Origin: an uncultured Saprospiraceae bacterium
GTDB lineage: Bacteria > Bacteroidota > Bacteroidia > Chitinophagales > Saprospiraceae
Reading direction: 5' to 3'
NCBI GenBank assembly: GCA_934699305.1
Contig: CAKUWM010000084.1
Location: forward strand, 1-9,774
Length of the DNA: 9,774 nt
Shown in pieces: positions 1 to 6,435 of the stretch. The stretch's first letter is position 1, and the number at the start of each line of letters is the position of its first letter. The notes below the pieces were generated by a model, which saw nothing but the letters and a program-made list of their open reading frames with translations, had not been told where the DNA came from and did no database searches. A program made the position numbers and the translations under genes.

Positions 1-1260
1 AAGAACGGTATTCAGCCGATAGTGGTAGATCGGGGAAAAGATGTACAAAGCAGAAGACGTGATTTGCGAGCCATTATGCAGGAAAGTGTCGTCAACGAAG
101 ATAGTAATTATTGCTTTGGCGAAGGTGGTGCAGGAACTTATTCTGATGGAAAACTTTATACACGTTCGACGAAGAGAGGCGATGTACGGCAAATTCTTCA
201 TACATTTTGTCATTATGGGGCGGATCCAAGGATTATGATTGATGCCAATCCACATATAGGCACCAATAAATTGCCTAAGATAATCTCAGCGATGCGAGAA
301 AGTATCGAGTTGGCGGGAGGAAAGGTATTATTCAATCATAGGATGAAGGATTTTGAAGTCGAAGGAGGCTTGGTTCGTAAAGTGCATTTTGAAAAGCAGG
401 ATTCGATAACCTGTGATGCAATGGTTTTAGCTACCGGGCATAGTGCAAGAGATATATATTCACTCTTAGTTAGGAAAGGTATTGAGATTGAGGCGAAGCC
501 ATTTGCTTTGGGTGTTAGGGTAGAGCACCCACAAACACTGATTGATCGTATTCAATACAGTTGTGACTCACGTCCGGATGCCCTGCCGGCTGCTCCATAT
601 AGTGTTGTGGCTCAAGTGGAAGGAAGGGGAGTATTTTCATTTTGTATGTGTCCTGGCGGAATGATCGTACCTTCGGCTACCAGTCCGGGTGAACTTGTTG
701 TCAATGGGATGTCTCCATCGAGGCGGGATAGCCCATTTGCCAATAGTGGCTTTGTGACTTCAATAGAGTTAGAAGATATACCAAAAGAGTATGGGGATGA
801 TACATTTCGTGCATTAAGGTTCCAGTCGGCTATTGAACAAAATTTGTTTCGATATGGTAATGGGTCTCAGGCATGCCCAGCGCAAAGATTGATTGATTTT
901 ACAAAGCGAAGAATGAGCAAGGATTTGCCAACATGTAGTTATGTACCCGGCATTTATTCAGCACCCATGCATAAGCTTTTGCCTGACTTTGTAGTCAATA
1001 GGCTGATAGGCGGATTTCAAGCGGTAGGGAAAAAAATGAATGGTTATTTAACCAATGATGCTGTTGTAGTGGGCGTAGAGAGCCGTACTTCCTCACCTGT
1101 ACGTATTCCGCGTAGTAAGGAAGACCTTAATTGCCCGAATGTGTCTAATTTATTCCCATGTGGTGAAGGGGCCGGTTATGCCGGAGGAATTGTGTCCGCC
1201 GGAATTGATGGCGTTAATGTGGCCAATGCTTTGACTAGAATACTAAAGCAATTAAGATAA
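1..1260 (+). CDS. FAD-dependent dehydrogenase, COG2509-like (5' end missing)
   Basis: The frame is open from base 1 (KNGIQPIVVDRGKDV...), so the gene begins outside the window; the GTG at 22 is internal. The visible part starts at the end of the first FAD-binding beta strand (IVVDRGKDVQSRRRDL). The Gly-rich dinucleotide motif GxGxxG and the family's N-terminal extension, roughly 100 residues, are therefore missing. Diagnostic blocks are FGEGGAGTYSDGKL (about nt 115-156), the second nucleotide-contact strand MVLATGHSARD (about nt 421-453) and the C-terminal FAD-closing block CGEGAGYAGGIVSAGIDG (about nt 1159-1212). These match the large 'uncharacterised FAD-dependent dehydrogenase' family related to HI0933-type flavoproteins. 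The physiological substrate is not known and the protein is presumably cytoplasmic. The gene faces a convergent minus-strand operon across a 158-bp gap. Family assignment is confident; function is not. Confidence 0.88.
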   Translation, partial: KNGIQPIVVDRGKDVQSRRRDLRAIMQESVVNEDSNYCFGEGGAGTYSDGKLYTRSTKRGDVRQILHTFCHYGADPRIMIDANPHIGTNKLPKIISAMRESIELAGGKVLFNHRMKDFEVEGGLVRKVHFEKQDSITCDAMVLATGHSARDIYSLLVRKGIEIEAKPFALGVRVEHPQTLIDRIQYSCDSRPDALPAAPYSVVAQVEGRGVFSFCMCPGGMIVPSATSPGELVVNGMSPSRRDSPFANSGFVTSIELEDIPKEYGDDTFRALRFQSAIEQNLFRYGNGSQACPAQRLIDFTKRRMSKDLPTCSYVPGIYSAPMHKLLPDFVVNRLIGGFQAVGKKMNGYLTNDAVVVGVESRTSSPVRIPRSKEDLNCPNVSNLFPCGEGAGYAGGIVSAGIDGVNVANALTRILKQLR

Positions 1261-1292
1261 AATAGAATACAGCAATAGATGTTTTGAAAAAC

Positions 1293-1405
1293 CGTCTAAT
1301 GCTGATTATGAGGGCAATCCCGATGTGCGAATTATTTCAATGGATTCCATAAACCATTGATTACGAGTTGTAAATTGATTCAGCATTCGTCTAATGCGAA
1401 ATTAG
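1293..1405. repeat. Intergenic repeat/hairpin element (candidate dispersed repeat)
   Basis: The convergent gap between the FAD dehydrogenase and the minus-strand operon holds a structured element. CGTCTAATGC occurs at 1293-1302 and again at 1388-1397, and the following ~12 bases (ending AGGGC) also match imperfectly, giving about 22-bp direct repeats 95 bp apart. Between them TCAATGG (1337-1343) and CCATTGA (1354-1360) form a 7-bp inverted repeat with a 10-nt loop. The right copy can form two mutually exclusive small hairpins: GCATT/AATGC at 1383-1397 and CTAAT/ATTAG at 1391-1405. A 26-codon minus-strand ORF (1386 to 1306) lies between the repeats. The stretch looks less AT-rich than the other gaps. 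It could be a dispersed intergenic repeat, a decayed element, or a weak bidirectional terminator. No T-run follows any stem, which argues against a classical terminator. Confidence 0.4.
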
Positions 1406-1418
1406 GGCTAAAAAGTCT

Positions 1419-1649
1419 CTATTTTTCTTCTTCATCTTCAACATTTCTCCAATCGACCTGATGGAAATATATCATGATAATTCCGGAGATAATCATAAGT
1501 AATTTTATTAAAAAGCTGACGTAGCCGGGCAGAGCATTCATCCATTTTAATAAAATCCATTCAACCCCGACGATATTCAGGATTATGGAAGTCAATCCCC
1601 CTGCAAACAATAAAAAGCCAATTGTTGTATAAAGTTCTTTCTTATTCAT
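1419..1649 (-). CDS. Small two-helix inner-membrane protein
   Basis: A 76-residue protein starting MNKKELYTT. Two hydrophobic segments, about residues 8-28 (TIGFLLFAGGLTSIILNIVGV) and about 43-62 (YVSFLIKLLMIISGIIMIY), are joined by a short loop with Trp and Lys. A charged acidic tail (VEDEEEK) follows. I do not recognise a named family. The ATG at 1649 is preferred to the in-frame ATG at 1661 because it lies 2 nt after the TAA of the upstream HerA-like gene, whereas the longer start would overlap that gene by 10 nt. This spacing suggests re-initiation by ribosomes finishing the ATPase gene. The two proteins are thus probably made together and may interact, with the membrane protein anchoring or gating the ATPase; that role is inference only. 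Confidence 0.72.
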   Translation of the reverse strand: MNKKELYTTIGFLLFAGGLTSIILNIVGVEWILLKWMNALPGYVSFLIKLLMIISGIIMIYFHQVDWRNVEDEEEK

Positions 1650-1651
1650 CT

Positions 1652-3199
1652 TTAAAACCATCCTTTTCGCGATCTTTTTTTAATTCCAAAAACTCCCAAT
1701 AAGCCTCTTGTAATTTCTCTCGTGGCTGTATTTAGGATTTGTTTGGTTGTTGAGTTGGTGATAATTTTTTCGATAATTGATTTTTCTTCTTTAGCTATTG
1801 TGCGTGATCCGGAGGGTTTTTCTATCTCCGGTATGCCGCTTGGACCATTCAGTTTTTTACTTAATATTTCATAAGCACTTATTCGATCTATATCGGTTGC
1901 ATATTTTCCATAAATGGTTGAAAGAGACACCATGTTTTTAATTTCTTCCGGACTTAATATCCCCATCCGGGATTCAGGTGCTCGCAAAAGTGTGTGTATT
2001 AAAGGTGTGGGAATACCCTTTGGATCGATACAGGTTATCAATGCCTCACCAATTCCAAGCGTAGTAAGGCATTGATCTATGGTATAAAATTCGCTCAATG
2101 GGAAATTTTGACTTGCTAATAGGATTTTTTTTCGGTCTTTAGCTGTAAATGCCCTTAACGAATGTTGTATTTTTAGGCCGAGTTGGCTAAGTACGGCTTC
2201 CGGAATGTCGGACGGATTCTGGGTAATAAAAATCACACCAACACCTTTAGAACGGATGAGTTTTATAGTCATCTCTATTTGATCTATTAATGCGGAACTT
2301 GCGTGATTGAATACCAAATGTGCCTCATCGATAAAAATCATAAATTTAGGCTTGTCTAAATCTCCGACTTCAGGCAATGTGTTGTACAGTTCAGCCAACA
2401 GTTGAATCATAAAAGTAGAAAAAAGTTTTGGCTTATCCTGAATATCTGTAACCCTAAAAACAGAAACAATCCCTTGGTTTTCGGTATTTGTCTGAATCAA
2501 GTCAACGATCTCGAAGGAAGGTTCGCCAAAAAACATTTCTGCTCCCTGTTGTTCTAATTCCAGAATCTTACGAATAATTGTGCCGCTGGTAACTTTGCCG
2601 ATAGTTCCATATTCAGCCGCAATATCTTGTTTTCCGGTTGTTGCCAGATGATTTAGCACTATTTTCAGATCCTTGAGGTCAAGTAATGGGATTTTTAGAT
2701 CATCTGCCCATTGAAACACAAGTGAGAGTACACCTTGTTGTGTCTCATTAAGATCAAGAATTTTGGATAGCAAGAGCGGACCAAATTCAATTACAGTGGC
2801 TCTGAGTTTTGTACCATATTCTTGAGAAATTGTCAAAAATTCAACCGGACTTTTGTTGGGAGAATATGGAATACCGACCATTTCCATTCTTTCGATAATC
2901 TTACTATTGATTTCGGCTATTGCCCCAATACCACTCAAATCACCTTTCAAGTCCATGATAAGGCTTGGAACTCCATTATGAGAAAGCTGTTCTGCTAAAA
3001 TCTGTAGTGTCTTGGTCTTTCCGCTTCCCGTCGAACCGGCAATTAATCCATGTCTATTCAAGGTTTTAATTGGAATGCCTATTTGAACATCACGATATAC
3101 CTGACCTTCAAAGATGCCGGCTCCCAATTGAATTATAGGACTATCAAAGGTATAGCCCTTTTGTATCACTGTTTTGAAAGACTCCGATTTGATAGACAT
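1652..3199 (-). CDS. HerA/YjgR-type P-loop ATPase (DUF853)
   Basis: A 515-residue protein of the DUF853 (YjgR) branch of the HerA/FtsK superfamily, which are putative nucleic-acid-pumping ATPases of unclear physiological role. Visible blocks, in order, are an N-terminal strand region (IQLGAGIFEGQVY), the family signature TLNRHGLIAGSTGSGKTKTLQ with Walker A at residues 55-62, DLKGDLSG (83-90), Walker B FMIFIDEAH (286-294), the sensor-like ITQNPSDIPEAVLSQLG (325-341), and a C-terminal REITRGLLGVFG tail (494-505) typical of YjgR proteins. Length fits the family (about 500). The start is placed at ATG 3199. A longer reading from TTG 3229 would begin inside the -7 promoter element, and the family normally starts close to the QKGYTF block. 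It is the first gene of an operon with the small membrane protein 2 nt downstream. No NurA nuclease gene is adjacent. Confidence 0.9.
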   Translation of the reverse strand: MSIKSESFKTVIQKGYTFDSPIIQLGAGIFEGQVYRDVQIGIPIKTLNRHGLIAGSTGSGKTKTLQILAEQLSHNGVPSLIMDLKGDLSGIGAIAEINSKIIERMEMVGIPYSPNKSPVEFLTISQEYGTKLRATVIEFGPLLLSKILDLNETQQGVLSLVFQWADDLKIPLLDLKDLKIVLNHLATTGKQDIAAEYGTIGKVTSGTIIRKILELEQQGAEMFFGEPSFEIVDLIQTNTENQGIVSVFRVTDIQDKPKLFSTFMIQLLAELYNTLPEVGDLDKPKFMIFIDEAHLVFNHASSALIDQIEMTIKLIRSKGVGVIFITQNPSDIPEAVLSQLGLKIQHSLRAFTAKDRKKILLASQNFPLSEFYTIDQCLTTLGIGEALITCIDPKGIPTPLIHTLLRAPESRMGILSPEEIKNMVSLSTIYGKYATDIDRISAYEILSKKLNGPSGIPEIEKPSGSRTIAKEEKSIIEKIITNSTTKQILNTATREITRGLLGVFGIKKRSRKGWF

Positions 3200-3226
3200 G
3201 TATCTTATTTCAGGATTATAGGAGAG

Positions 3227-3258
3227 CAAAGGTAAACATTAAAATAGTAAAAGATCAA
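3227..3258 (-). promoter_or_regulatory. Bacteroidota-type promoter for the HerA-like operon
   Basis: Read on the minus strand, TACCTTTG (3234 to 3227) is a perfect match to the Bacteroidota -7 consensus TAnnTTTG. A TTG at 3258-3256 sits 21 nt upstream, within the usual range for the -33 element. Transcription would begin a few bases downstream, near 3222, leaving a short leader before ATG 3199. The location also explains why TTG 3229 cannot be the start codon. Confidence 0.65.
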
Positions 3259-3290
3259 TGTTTTGCCGGAGAGAGAAACATTGATGTTTC
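3234..3290. promoter_or_regulatory. Cluster of AAACATTG/CAATGTTT half-sites, possible operator
   Basis: Four related half-sites lie in 57 bp of the divergent HerA-like/AcpH region: AAACATT (3234-3240), CAATGTTT (3257-3263), AAACATTG (3276-3283) and an inverted GATGTTT (3283-3289). ATCAATGTTT (3254-3263) and AAACATTGAT (3276-3285) form a perfect 10-bp inverted repeat with a 12-nt spacer. The right-hand half also belongs to the near-continuous palindrome GAAACATTGATGTTTC (3275-3290). The cluster overlaps both the -33 and -7 elements of the HerA-like promoter, so a bound repressor could block it. The stem could alternatively be an RNA hairpin in a leftward-reading transcript. The binding protein is unknown. 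Confidence 0.4.
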
Positions 3291-3401
3291 CTTTTTTCTT
3301 GATATGGCCATTAAAAAGCTATCAGGAAAGATATAACCTTGCTAAATTTCGTTTCAGTAAACAATATTGTACACAAAGTCATTATATTTCAATAGGCTTC
3401 T

Positions 3402-4028
3402 ATGAATTATTTGGCTCATGCATTTCTTTCTTCGGAGGACAATTATATTTTGACCGGAAATATAGTTACAGATATGATTAAGGGAAACTTGAGAAAAGAA
3501 GTGAATCCGATATTTTCAAAGGGAATAGAGCTGCACCATGCTATTGACTTATATACGGATAGTCATCCTATTGTCAAGGAAATTATTGGATTGATTCAAC
3601 CACGATTTTATAAATATTCTCCGGTAGTCAATGATATTTATATGGATTATTTGCTCGTCAAGCATTGGAGTGAGTTTTCTGACATCAAGGTTGAAGAGTT
3701 TATTGAATCGGTCTTTTTACGTCTGACCCAAGTGATTGAGTTATTACCTAAACCGATATTTGATAGGATTTATAATATGATTCATCATAAATGGTTATTG
3801 ACCTACAGGACTATCGAAGGAATTGAATATGTTTTTGAACGGATGAAGTACCGTTTGACTATCAAGGAAATATTTTATAAGGCAGGGGAATGGTTGGCGG
3901 ACAATGCATCATCCTATGAAGGGCGCTTCATTGAGTTTATGCATGAAATAGTGGAATTTAGCCGACATTGGGAGTTACAAAGGCTGTCGGAAATCAATAA
4001 GGAAGCTCTAACCAATGATTTGAATTAG
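3402..4028 (+). CDS. AcpH-like acyl carrier protein phosphodiesterase (DUF479)
   Basis: A 208-residue protein matching the AcpH/DUF479 family (E. coli AcpH is about 193 aa), a divergent HD-domain metal hydrolase that removes the 4'-phosphopantetheine arm from acyl carrier protein. The family opening MNYLAHAFLS is present. Asp24 in GNIVTDMIKG, His45-His46 and Asp49 in GIELHHAIDLYTDSH (41-55), and Asp78/Asp82 in VNDIYMDYLL (76-85) fit the metal and active-site positions expected for the family. The ATG at 3402 gives exactly this conserved N-terminus; no Shine-Dalgarno is visible. The gene is divergent from the HerA-like operon and ends tail-to-tail with era, overlapping it by 4 nt. Many Bacteroidota homologues are uncharacterised, so the exact ACP substrate is inferred. 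Confidence 0.85.
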   Translation: MNYLAHAFLSSEDNYILTGNIVTDMIKGNLRKEVNPIFSKGIELHHAIDLYTDSHPIVKEIIGLIQPRFYKYSPVVNDIYMDYLLVKHWSEFSDIKVEEFIESVFLRLTQVIELLPKPIFDRIYNMIHHKWLLTYRTIEGIEYVFERMKYRLTIKEIFYKAGEWLADNASSYEGRFIEFMHEIVEFSRHWELQRLSEINKEALTNDLN

Positions 4029-4918
4029 TAGCCAAAACCTTTAAGTAATTTTTCATCATCCCTCCAATTTTCTTTGACTTTAACAAACAGTTCGAGAAAA
4101 ATCGGATGATCAAGGAATTCTTCTATTTCTTGTCTCGATTGAATGCCTAATTGTTTGATTTTTTCACCTTTATGGCCTATAATAATTGATTTCTGTGTAC
4201 TTCGTGAGACAAAAATAGTAGCATTAATATGGGCGAAGGGTAAATTATTTTTTTCTGATTCGACGAAACTCTCTACAATCACTTCGCACGAGTATGGGAC
4301 TTCCTGTTTGTAAAGAGCTAAAATATTTTTTCTGATTAAATCGCTGACAAAAAACCTTTCATTCAGGTCACTCAATTGATCTTTAGGATAATATTCAGGA
4401 CCTTCTGGTAGTAGGCTAATGATTTTATCCATTAGCTGCTCTCTGTCTCCTTCCTCTAAAGCTGAGATAATAAGTACGTCATCCCATTGTACATTATCCG
4501 GAAACTTTGCCAAAAGTTCTTCTTTTGAAAGATTAGGGAGTAGGTCTTTTTTGTTGATGATTAATAGGGTAGGCACCTCTGCCTTATTTAAAGTTTGAGC
4601 CGTTTGTTCTGTCCATGGGTTGGGGTCAGTGATATCTGCAAGATAAAGAATGATGTCAGCATCTTCAAAAGATTGGAAAATATAGCTATTCATTTTTTCC
4701 TGCATCCTATAGGCTGGTCGGTCAATGATACCGGGAGTATCGGAAAATACAACCTGATGGGATGAATCATTCCATATACCCAGTATTCGCCTTCTTGTCG
4801 TTTGCGCTTTTTTATTTGTGATACTTAATTTAGCCTGAATCAGCAGGTTGAGCAAAGTTGATTTGCCGGCATTGGGCTTCCCCAGTATATTGACAAATCC
4901 GGAATAGTGTTTGTTCAT
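4025..4918 (-). CDS. era: GTPase Era
   Basis: A 297-residue full-length Era, the essential GTPase that binds the 3' end of 16S rRNA and helps mature the 30S ribosomal subunit. GTPase motifs are G1 GKPNAGKST (13-21), the switch I region with TTRRRILGI (40-48), G3 DTPG (60-63), G4 NKKD (122-125) and G5 SAL (152-154). A C-terminal KH domain carries the RNA-binding GxxG loop in IIIGHKGEKIKQLG (245-258), and the protein ends in the usual W..D..LL..GY. The ATG at 4918 overlaps the stop of the upstream 202-aa gene in an ATGA arrangement, so translation is probably coupled. The stop shares TTAG with the convergent AcpH-like gene. Identification is secure. Confidence 0.97.
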   Translation of the reverse strand: MNKHYSGFVNILGKPNAGKSTLLNLLIQAKLSITNKKAQTTRRRILGIWNDSSHQVVFSDTPGIIDRPAYRMQEKMNSYIFQSFEDADIILYLADITDPNPWTEQTAQTLNKAEVPTLLIINKKDLLPNLSKEELLAKFPDNVQWDDVLIISALEEGDREQLMDKIISLLPEGPEYYPKDQLSDLNERFFVSDLIRKNILALYKQEVPYSCEVIVESFVESEKNNLPFAHINATIFVSRSTQKSIIIGHKGEKIKQLGIQSRQEIEEFLDHPIFLELFVKVKENWRDDEKLLKGFGY

Positions 4919-5523
4919 TTAATCTTTTTAATGTGGTGAGCCGGTTCGGTAAGTAGTTTGGGGTTTTCAATCATTTTATCTATCAATAGGAATAGTTGTA
5001 AGGGTGTAAATGCACGCCAATTTAATTCATTCCAATGATTTCCATAAAGGATATATTGATACAGTCGGATATGATCCATCTCTTCAATGACATGATTGGA
5101 TAGGCCTAAAAATACCGCCCAGCCAACTTCATCTGCAATATCTTCATACCATTCTTCATAATAACAATCATCTGAAGAATGGAAATTCAGCACCTGTTCT
5201 CCAATAATGATGAATTTATATATTTTTTGATCAATAAAATGGTCGATAATGGACCGTTTAAACTCCATGATGTCGTTATGTAATGCATCATTCCACTCAC
5301 CAATAAGCTCTAGAATGAGAAAACCTTCCTCATAATCAGCATATAGAATTTTTAGATATAAGGTAGATGATCCAAAATGATCCCATTGAGGATGAATGTA
5401 ATGGTTGTAAATCTTATTTGTGAAGAAAAATTCATTGGATTCGTGATGAAAATAGGGCGACTTTTCATCTTCTGACGAAATATAGAAATCTCTCCAGCTG
5501 TAATAAGGTTCAATATCATGCAT
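4915..5523 (-). CDS. Conserved hypothetical protein coupled to era
   Basis: A 202-residue soluble, strongly acidic and aromatic protein (many Trp, Tyr, Asp and Glu; for example CYYEEWYEDIADEVGW at about 119-134). There is no signal peptide or membrane helix. Two hydrophobic beta-like stretches (LYLKILYADYEEGFLILELIGEW, about 55-77, and YKFIIIGEQVLNFH, about 101-114) suggest a compact alpha/beta fold. I do not recognise a named domain. Its last bases overlap the era start codon as ATGA, so the two genes form an operon with coupled translation. A role near Era in ribosome assembly or growth control is therefore possible but is only inferred from position. The ATG at 5523 has no Shine-Dalgarno. 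Upstream, TTAATTTG (minus strand, 5538-5531) is a 7-of-8 match to the -7 promoter element and would give an almost leaderless mRNA. Confidence 0.75.
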   Translation of the reverse strand: MHDIEPYYSWRDFYISSEDEKSPYFHHESNEFFFTNKIYNHYIHPQWDHFGSSTLYLKILYADYEEGFLILELIGEWNDALHNDIMEFKRSIIDHFIDQKIYKFIIIGEQVLNFHSSDDCYYEEWYEDIADEVGWAVFLGLSNHVIEEMDHIRLYQYILYGNHWNELNWRAFTPLQLFLLIDKMIENPKLLTEPAHHIKKIK

Positions 5524-5683
5524 AATATTGCAAATTAATGGGTTATGATTTACTTTTTACGAAAATGCCATTATCTAAATGTAAAATTACCATTTTGTCA
5601 ACACATTATCTTAGAATAATGTTCGAAGAGAAAATGTTATTGATTTGCACGGTTTCGCTTATAAAAGAACTAAATTATTTGAG

Positions 5684-5710
5684 GGATAAATTTTTATCTA
5701 AGGATAAATT
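5684..5710. repeat. GGATAAATT direct repeat with inverted half-site
   Basis: GGATAAATT occurs at 5684-5692 and 5702-5710, a period of 18 bp, with the inverted TTTATC at 5693-5698 between them. This yields two overlapping palindromes, GATAAA-TT-TTTATC and TTTATC-TAAG-GATAAA. The arrangement resembles a small operator, but in such an AT-rich background chance is possible. Confidence 0.3.
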
Positions 5711-5972
5711 GTGTAAATTTTATTACTTGATTTGAACCATTTTCATCTGTTAATTATTCTTAATATTTAACTTTAAATAACATTTTATAATGTATATAAT
5801 ATGAACGACTTATGTAGGGTATTACGTCAAAAAAGCAGGAAAATATAAGTATTTATTTTTCTTGAAAAAATAGATAAATAATTGGTATTTAATTACGAAT
5901 GTAAAATATATTTAATTTGTATTAATTTTAGAATGAATCGGTAAAAGTTTATAAAAATAAATATATAAATTC

Positions 5973-5995
5973 AATATTGTAAGTCAGACAATATT
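5973..5995. promoter_or_regulatory. 8-bp inverted repeat in the CBS gene leader
   Basis: AATATTGT (5973-5980) and ACAATATT (5988-5995) are perfect inverted copies around the 7-nt spacer AAGTCAG, ending 35 nt before ATG 6031. A short run of five T (5994-5998) overlaps and follows the right arm. It could be an operator dyad or a leader hairpin acting as a weak attenuator. Confidence 0.4.
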
Positions 5996-6030
5996 TTTAT
6001 AATATTACATTTAAATAAAGAAGAATAGCC

Positions 6031-6435
6031 ATGATGAATGATCCTTTATCCGGAATAATGTCAACAGAATTAATTACTGTAAGTCCATCAGATGCAATGA
6101 CTACAGTGCTTGATTTGTTCAAAAAAAGAAGAATTCACCACTTACCTGTCGTGGACAATGGGAAGTTAGTAGGATTGATTACTACTGCTGATTTGCTTTG
6201 GTTGAATAAAAACTTTAGTGAATATGAAGCACTCAAGGTGTCAGATATAATGACCACGAAGTTGGCAACTTTAGAGCCTACCGATAAAATAGGCAGTGCG
6301 GCAGAACTGTTTTTATTGAATAGATTCCACGCCATACCGGTAGTATCAGATGGTATTTTGATTGGATTAGTGACTTCATTTGATGTACTGAAAGATCAAT
6401 TTAAAAAGGCATATCCAACTCAGTTGGTTGATTAA
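6031..6435 (+). CDS. Two-CBS-domain protein
   Basis: A 134-residue protein made only of a tandem CBS pair (a Bateman module). CBS1 covers about residues 8-58 (IMSTELITVSPSDAM...HHLPVVDNGKLVGLITTADL) and CBS2 about 71-122 (IMTTKLATLEPTDKI...HAIPVVSDGILIGLVTSFDVL). Such modules bind adenine nucleotides (AMP, ATP, S-adenosylmethionine or cyclic di-AMP) and act as energy or ligand sensors. No enzyme, transporter or DNA-binding domain is fused here and the output partner is unknown. ATG codons at 6031 and 6034 are adjacent, and a purine-rich AAAGAAGAA lies about 7 nt upstream, so either may be used. A long AT-rich leader with an inverted repeat precedes the gene. The stop overlaps the stop of the convergent lipoprotein gene as TTAA. 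Confidence 0.88.
   Translation: MMNDPLSGIMSTELITVSPSDAMTTVLDLFKKRRIHHLPVVDNGKLVGLITTADLLWLNKNFSEYEALKVSDIMTTKLATLEPTDKIGSAAELFLLNRFHAIPVVSDGILIGLVTSFDVLKDQFKKAYPTQLVD

Larger units (their letters stand above)
5524..6030. other. 507-bp AT-rich intergenic region
   Basis: A divergent non-coding stretch between the 202-aa gene (-) and the CBS-domain gene (+), markedly more AT-rich than the flanking genes and full of stops in most frames. The only sizeable reading frame (5538-5735, plus strand) resembles nothing and looks like a chance ORF. Contents I can point to are the GGATAAATT direct repeats near 5684-5710, an AT palindrome around 5850-5880 (TTTTTC TT GAAAAA core), TTAATTTG at 5912-5919 (7 of 8 matches to the -7 element, which would give a leader of about 105 nt for the CBS gene), and an 8-bp inverted repeat just before the CBS gene. 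No tRNA, riboswitch or known small RNA is recognisable. Confidence 0.6.

Noticed and set aside
1384..1386. 26-codon minus-strand ORF (1386-1306) as a real small protein
   Set aside because: It lies wholly inside a repeat-rich element with no promoter or ribosome site; noted under the repeat instead of being called a gene.
1650..1661. Upstream ATG (1661) for the small membrane protein
   Set aside because: It would overlap the HerA-like gene by 10 nt with a purine tract directly adjacent to the ATG; the ATG at 1649, 2 nt after the stop, fits coupling better.
1652..3199. HerA-NurA or HerA-effector defence system
   Set aside because: The protein is of the YjgR/DUF853 type and no nuclease, Sir2, or other effector gene is next to it; the neighbours are housekeeping genes.
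3334..3350. TAACCTTG and TAAATTTC as -7 elements for the AcpH-like gene
   Set aside because: Each has one mismatch at an important position and no well-spaced -33 TTG that favours one over the other; not strong enough to call.
3263..3481. 72-codon plus-strand ORF ahead of the AcpH-like gene
   Set aside because: It begins at a TTG within the putative operator, overlaps the AcpH-like gene in another frame, and has no family-like sequence.
5570..5601. Sigma-70-like TTGACA (minus strand, 5601-5596) with a TAGATA box, upstream of the 202-aa gene
   Set aside because: The genome otherwise shows Bacteroidota TAnnTTTG promoters, where TTGACA/TATAAT is not the consensus; a chance match is likely in AT-rich DNA.
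5538..5735. 65-codon plus-strand ORF in the AT-rich gap
   Set aside because: No recognisable family, no promoter or ribosome site. It starts 15 nt from a divergent gene start, and its composition follows the AT-rich background.
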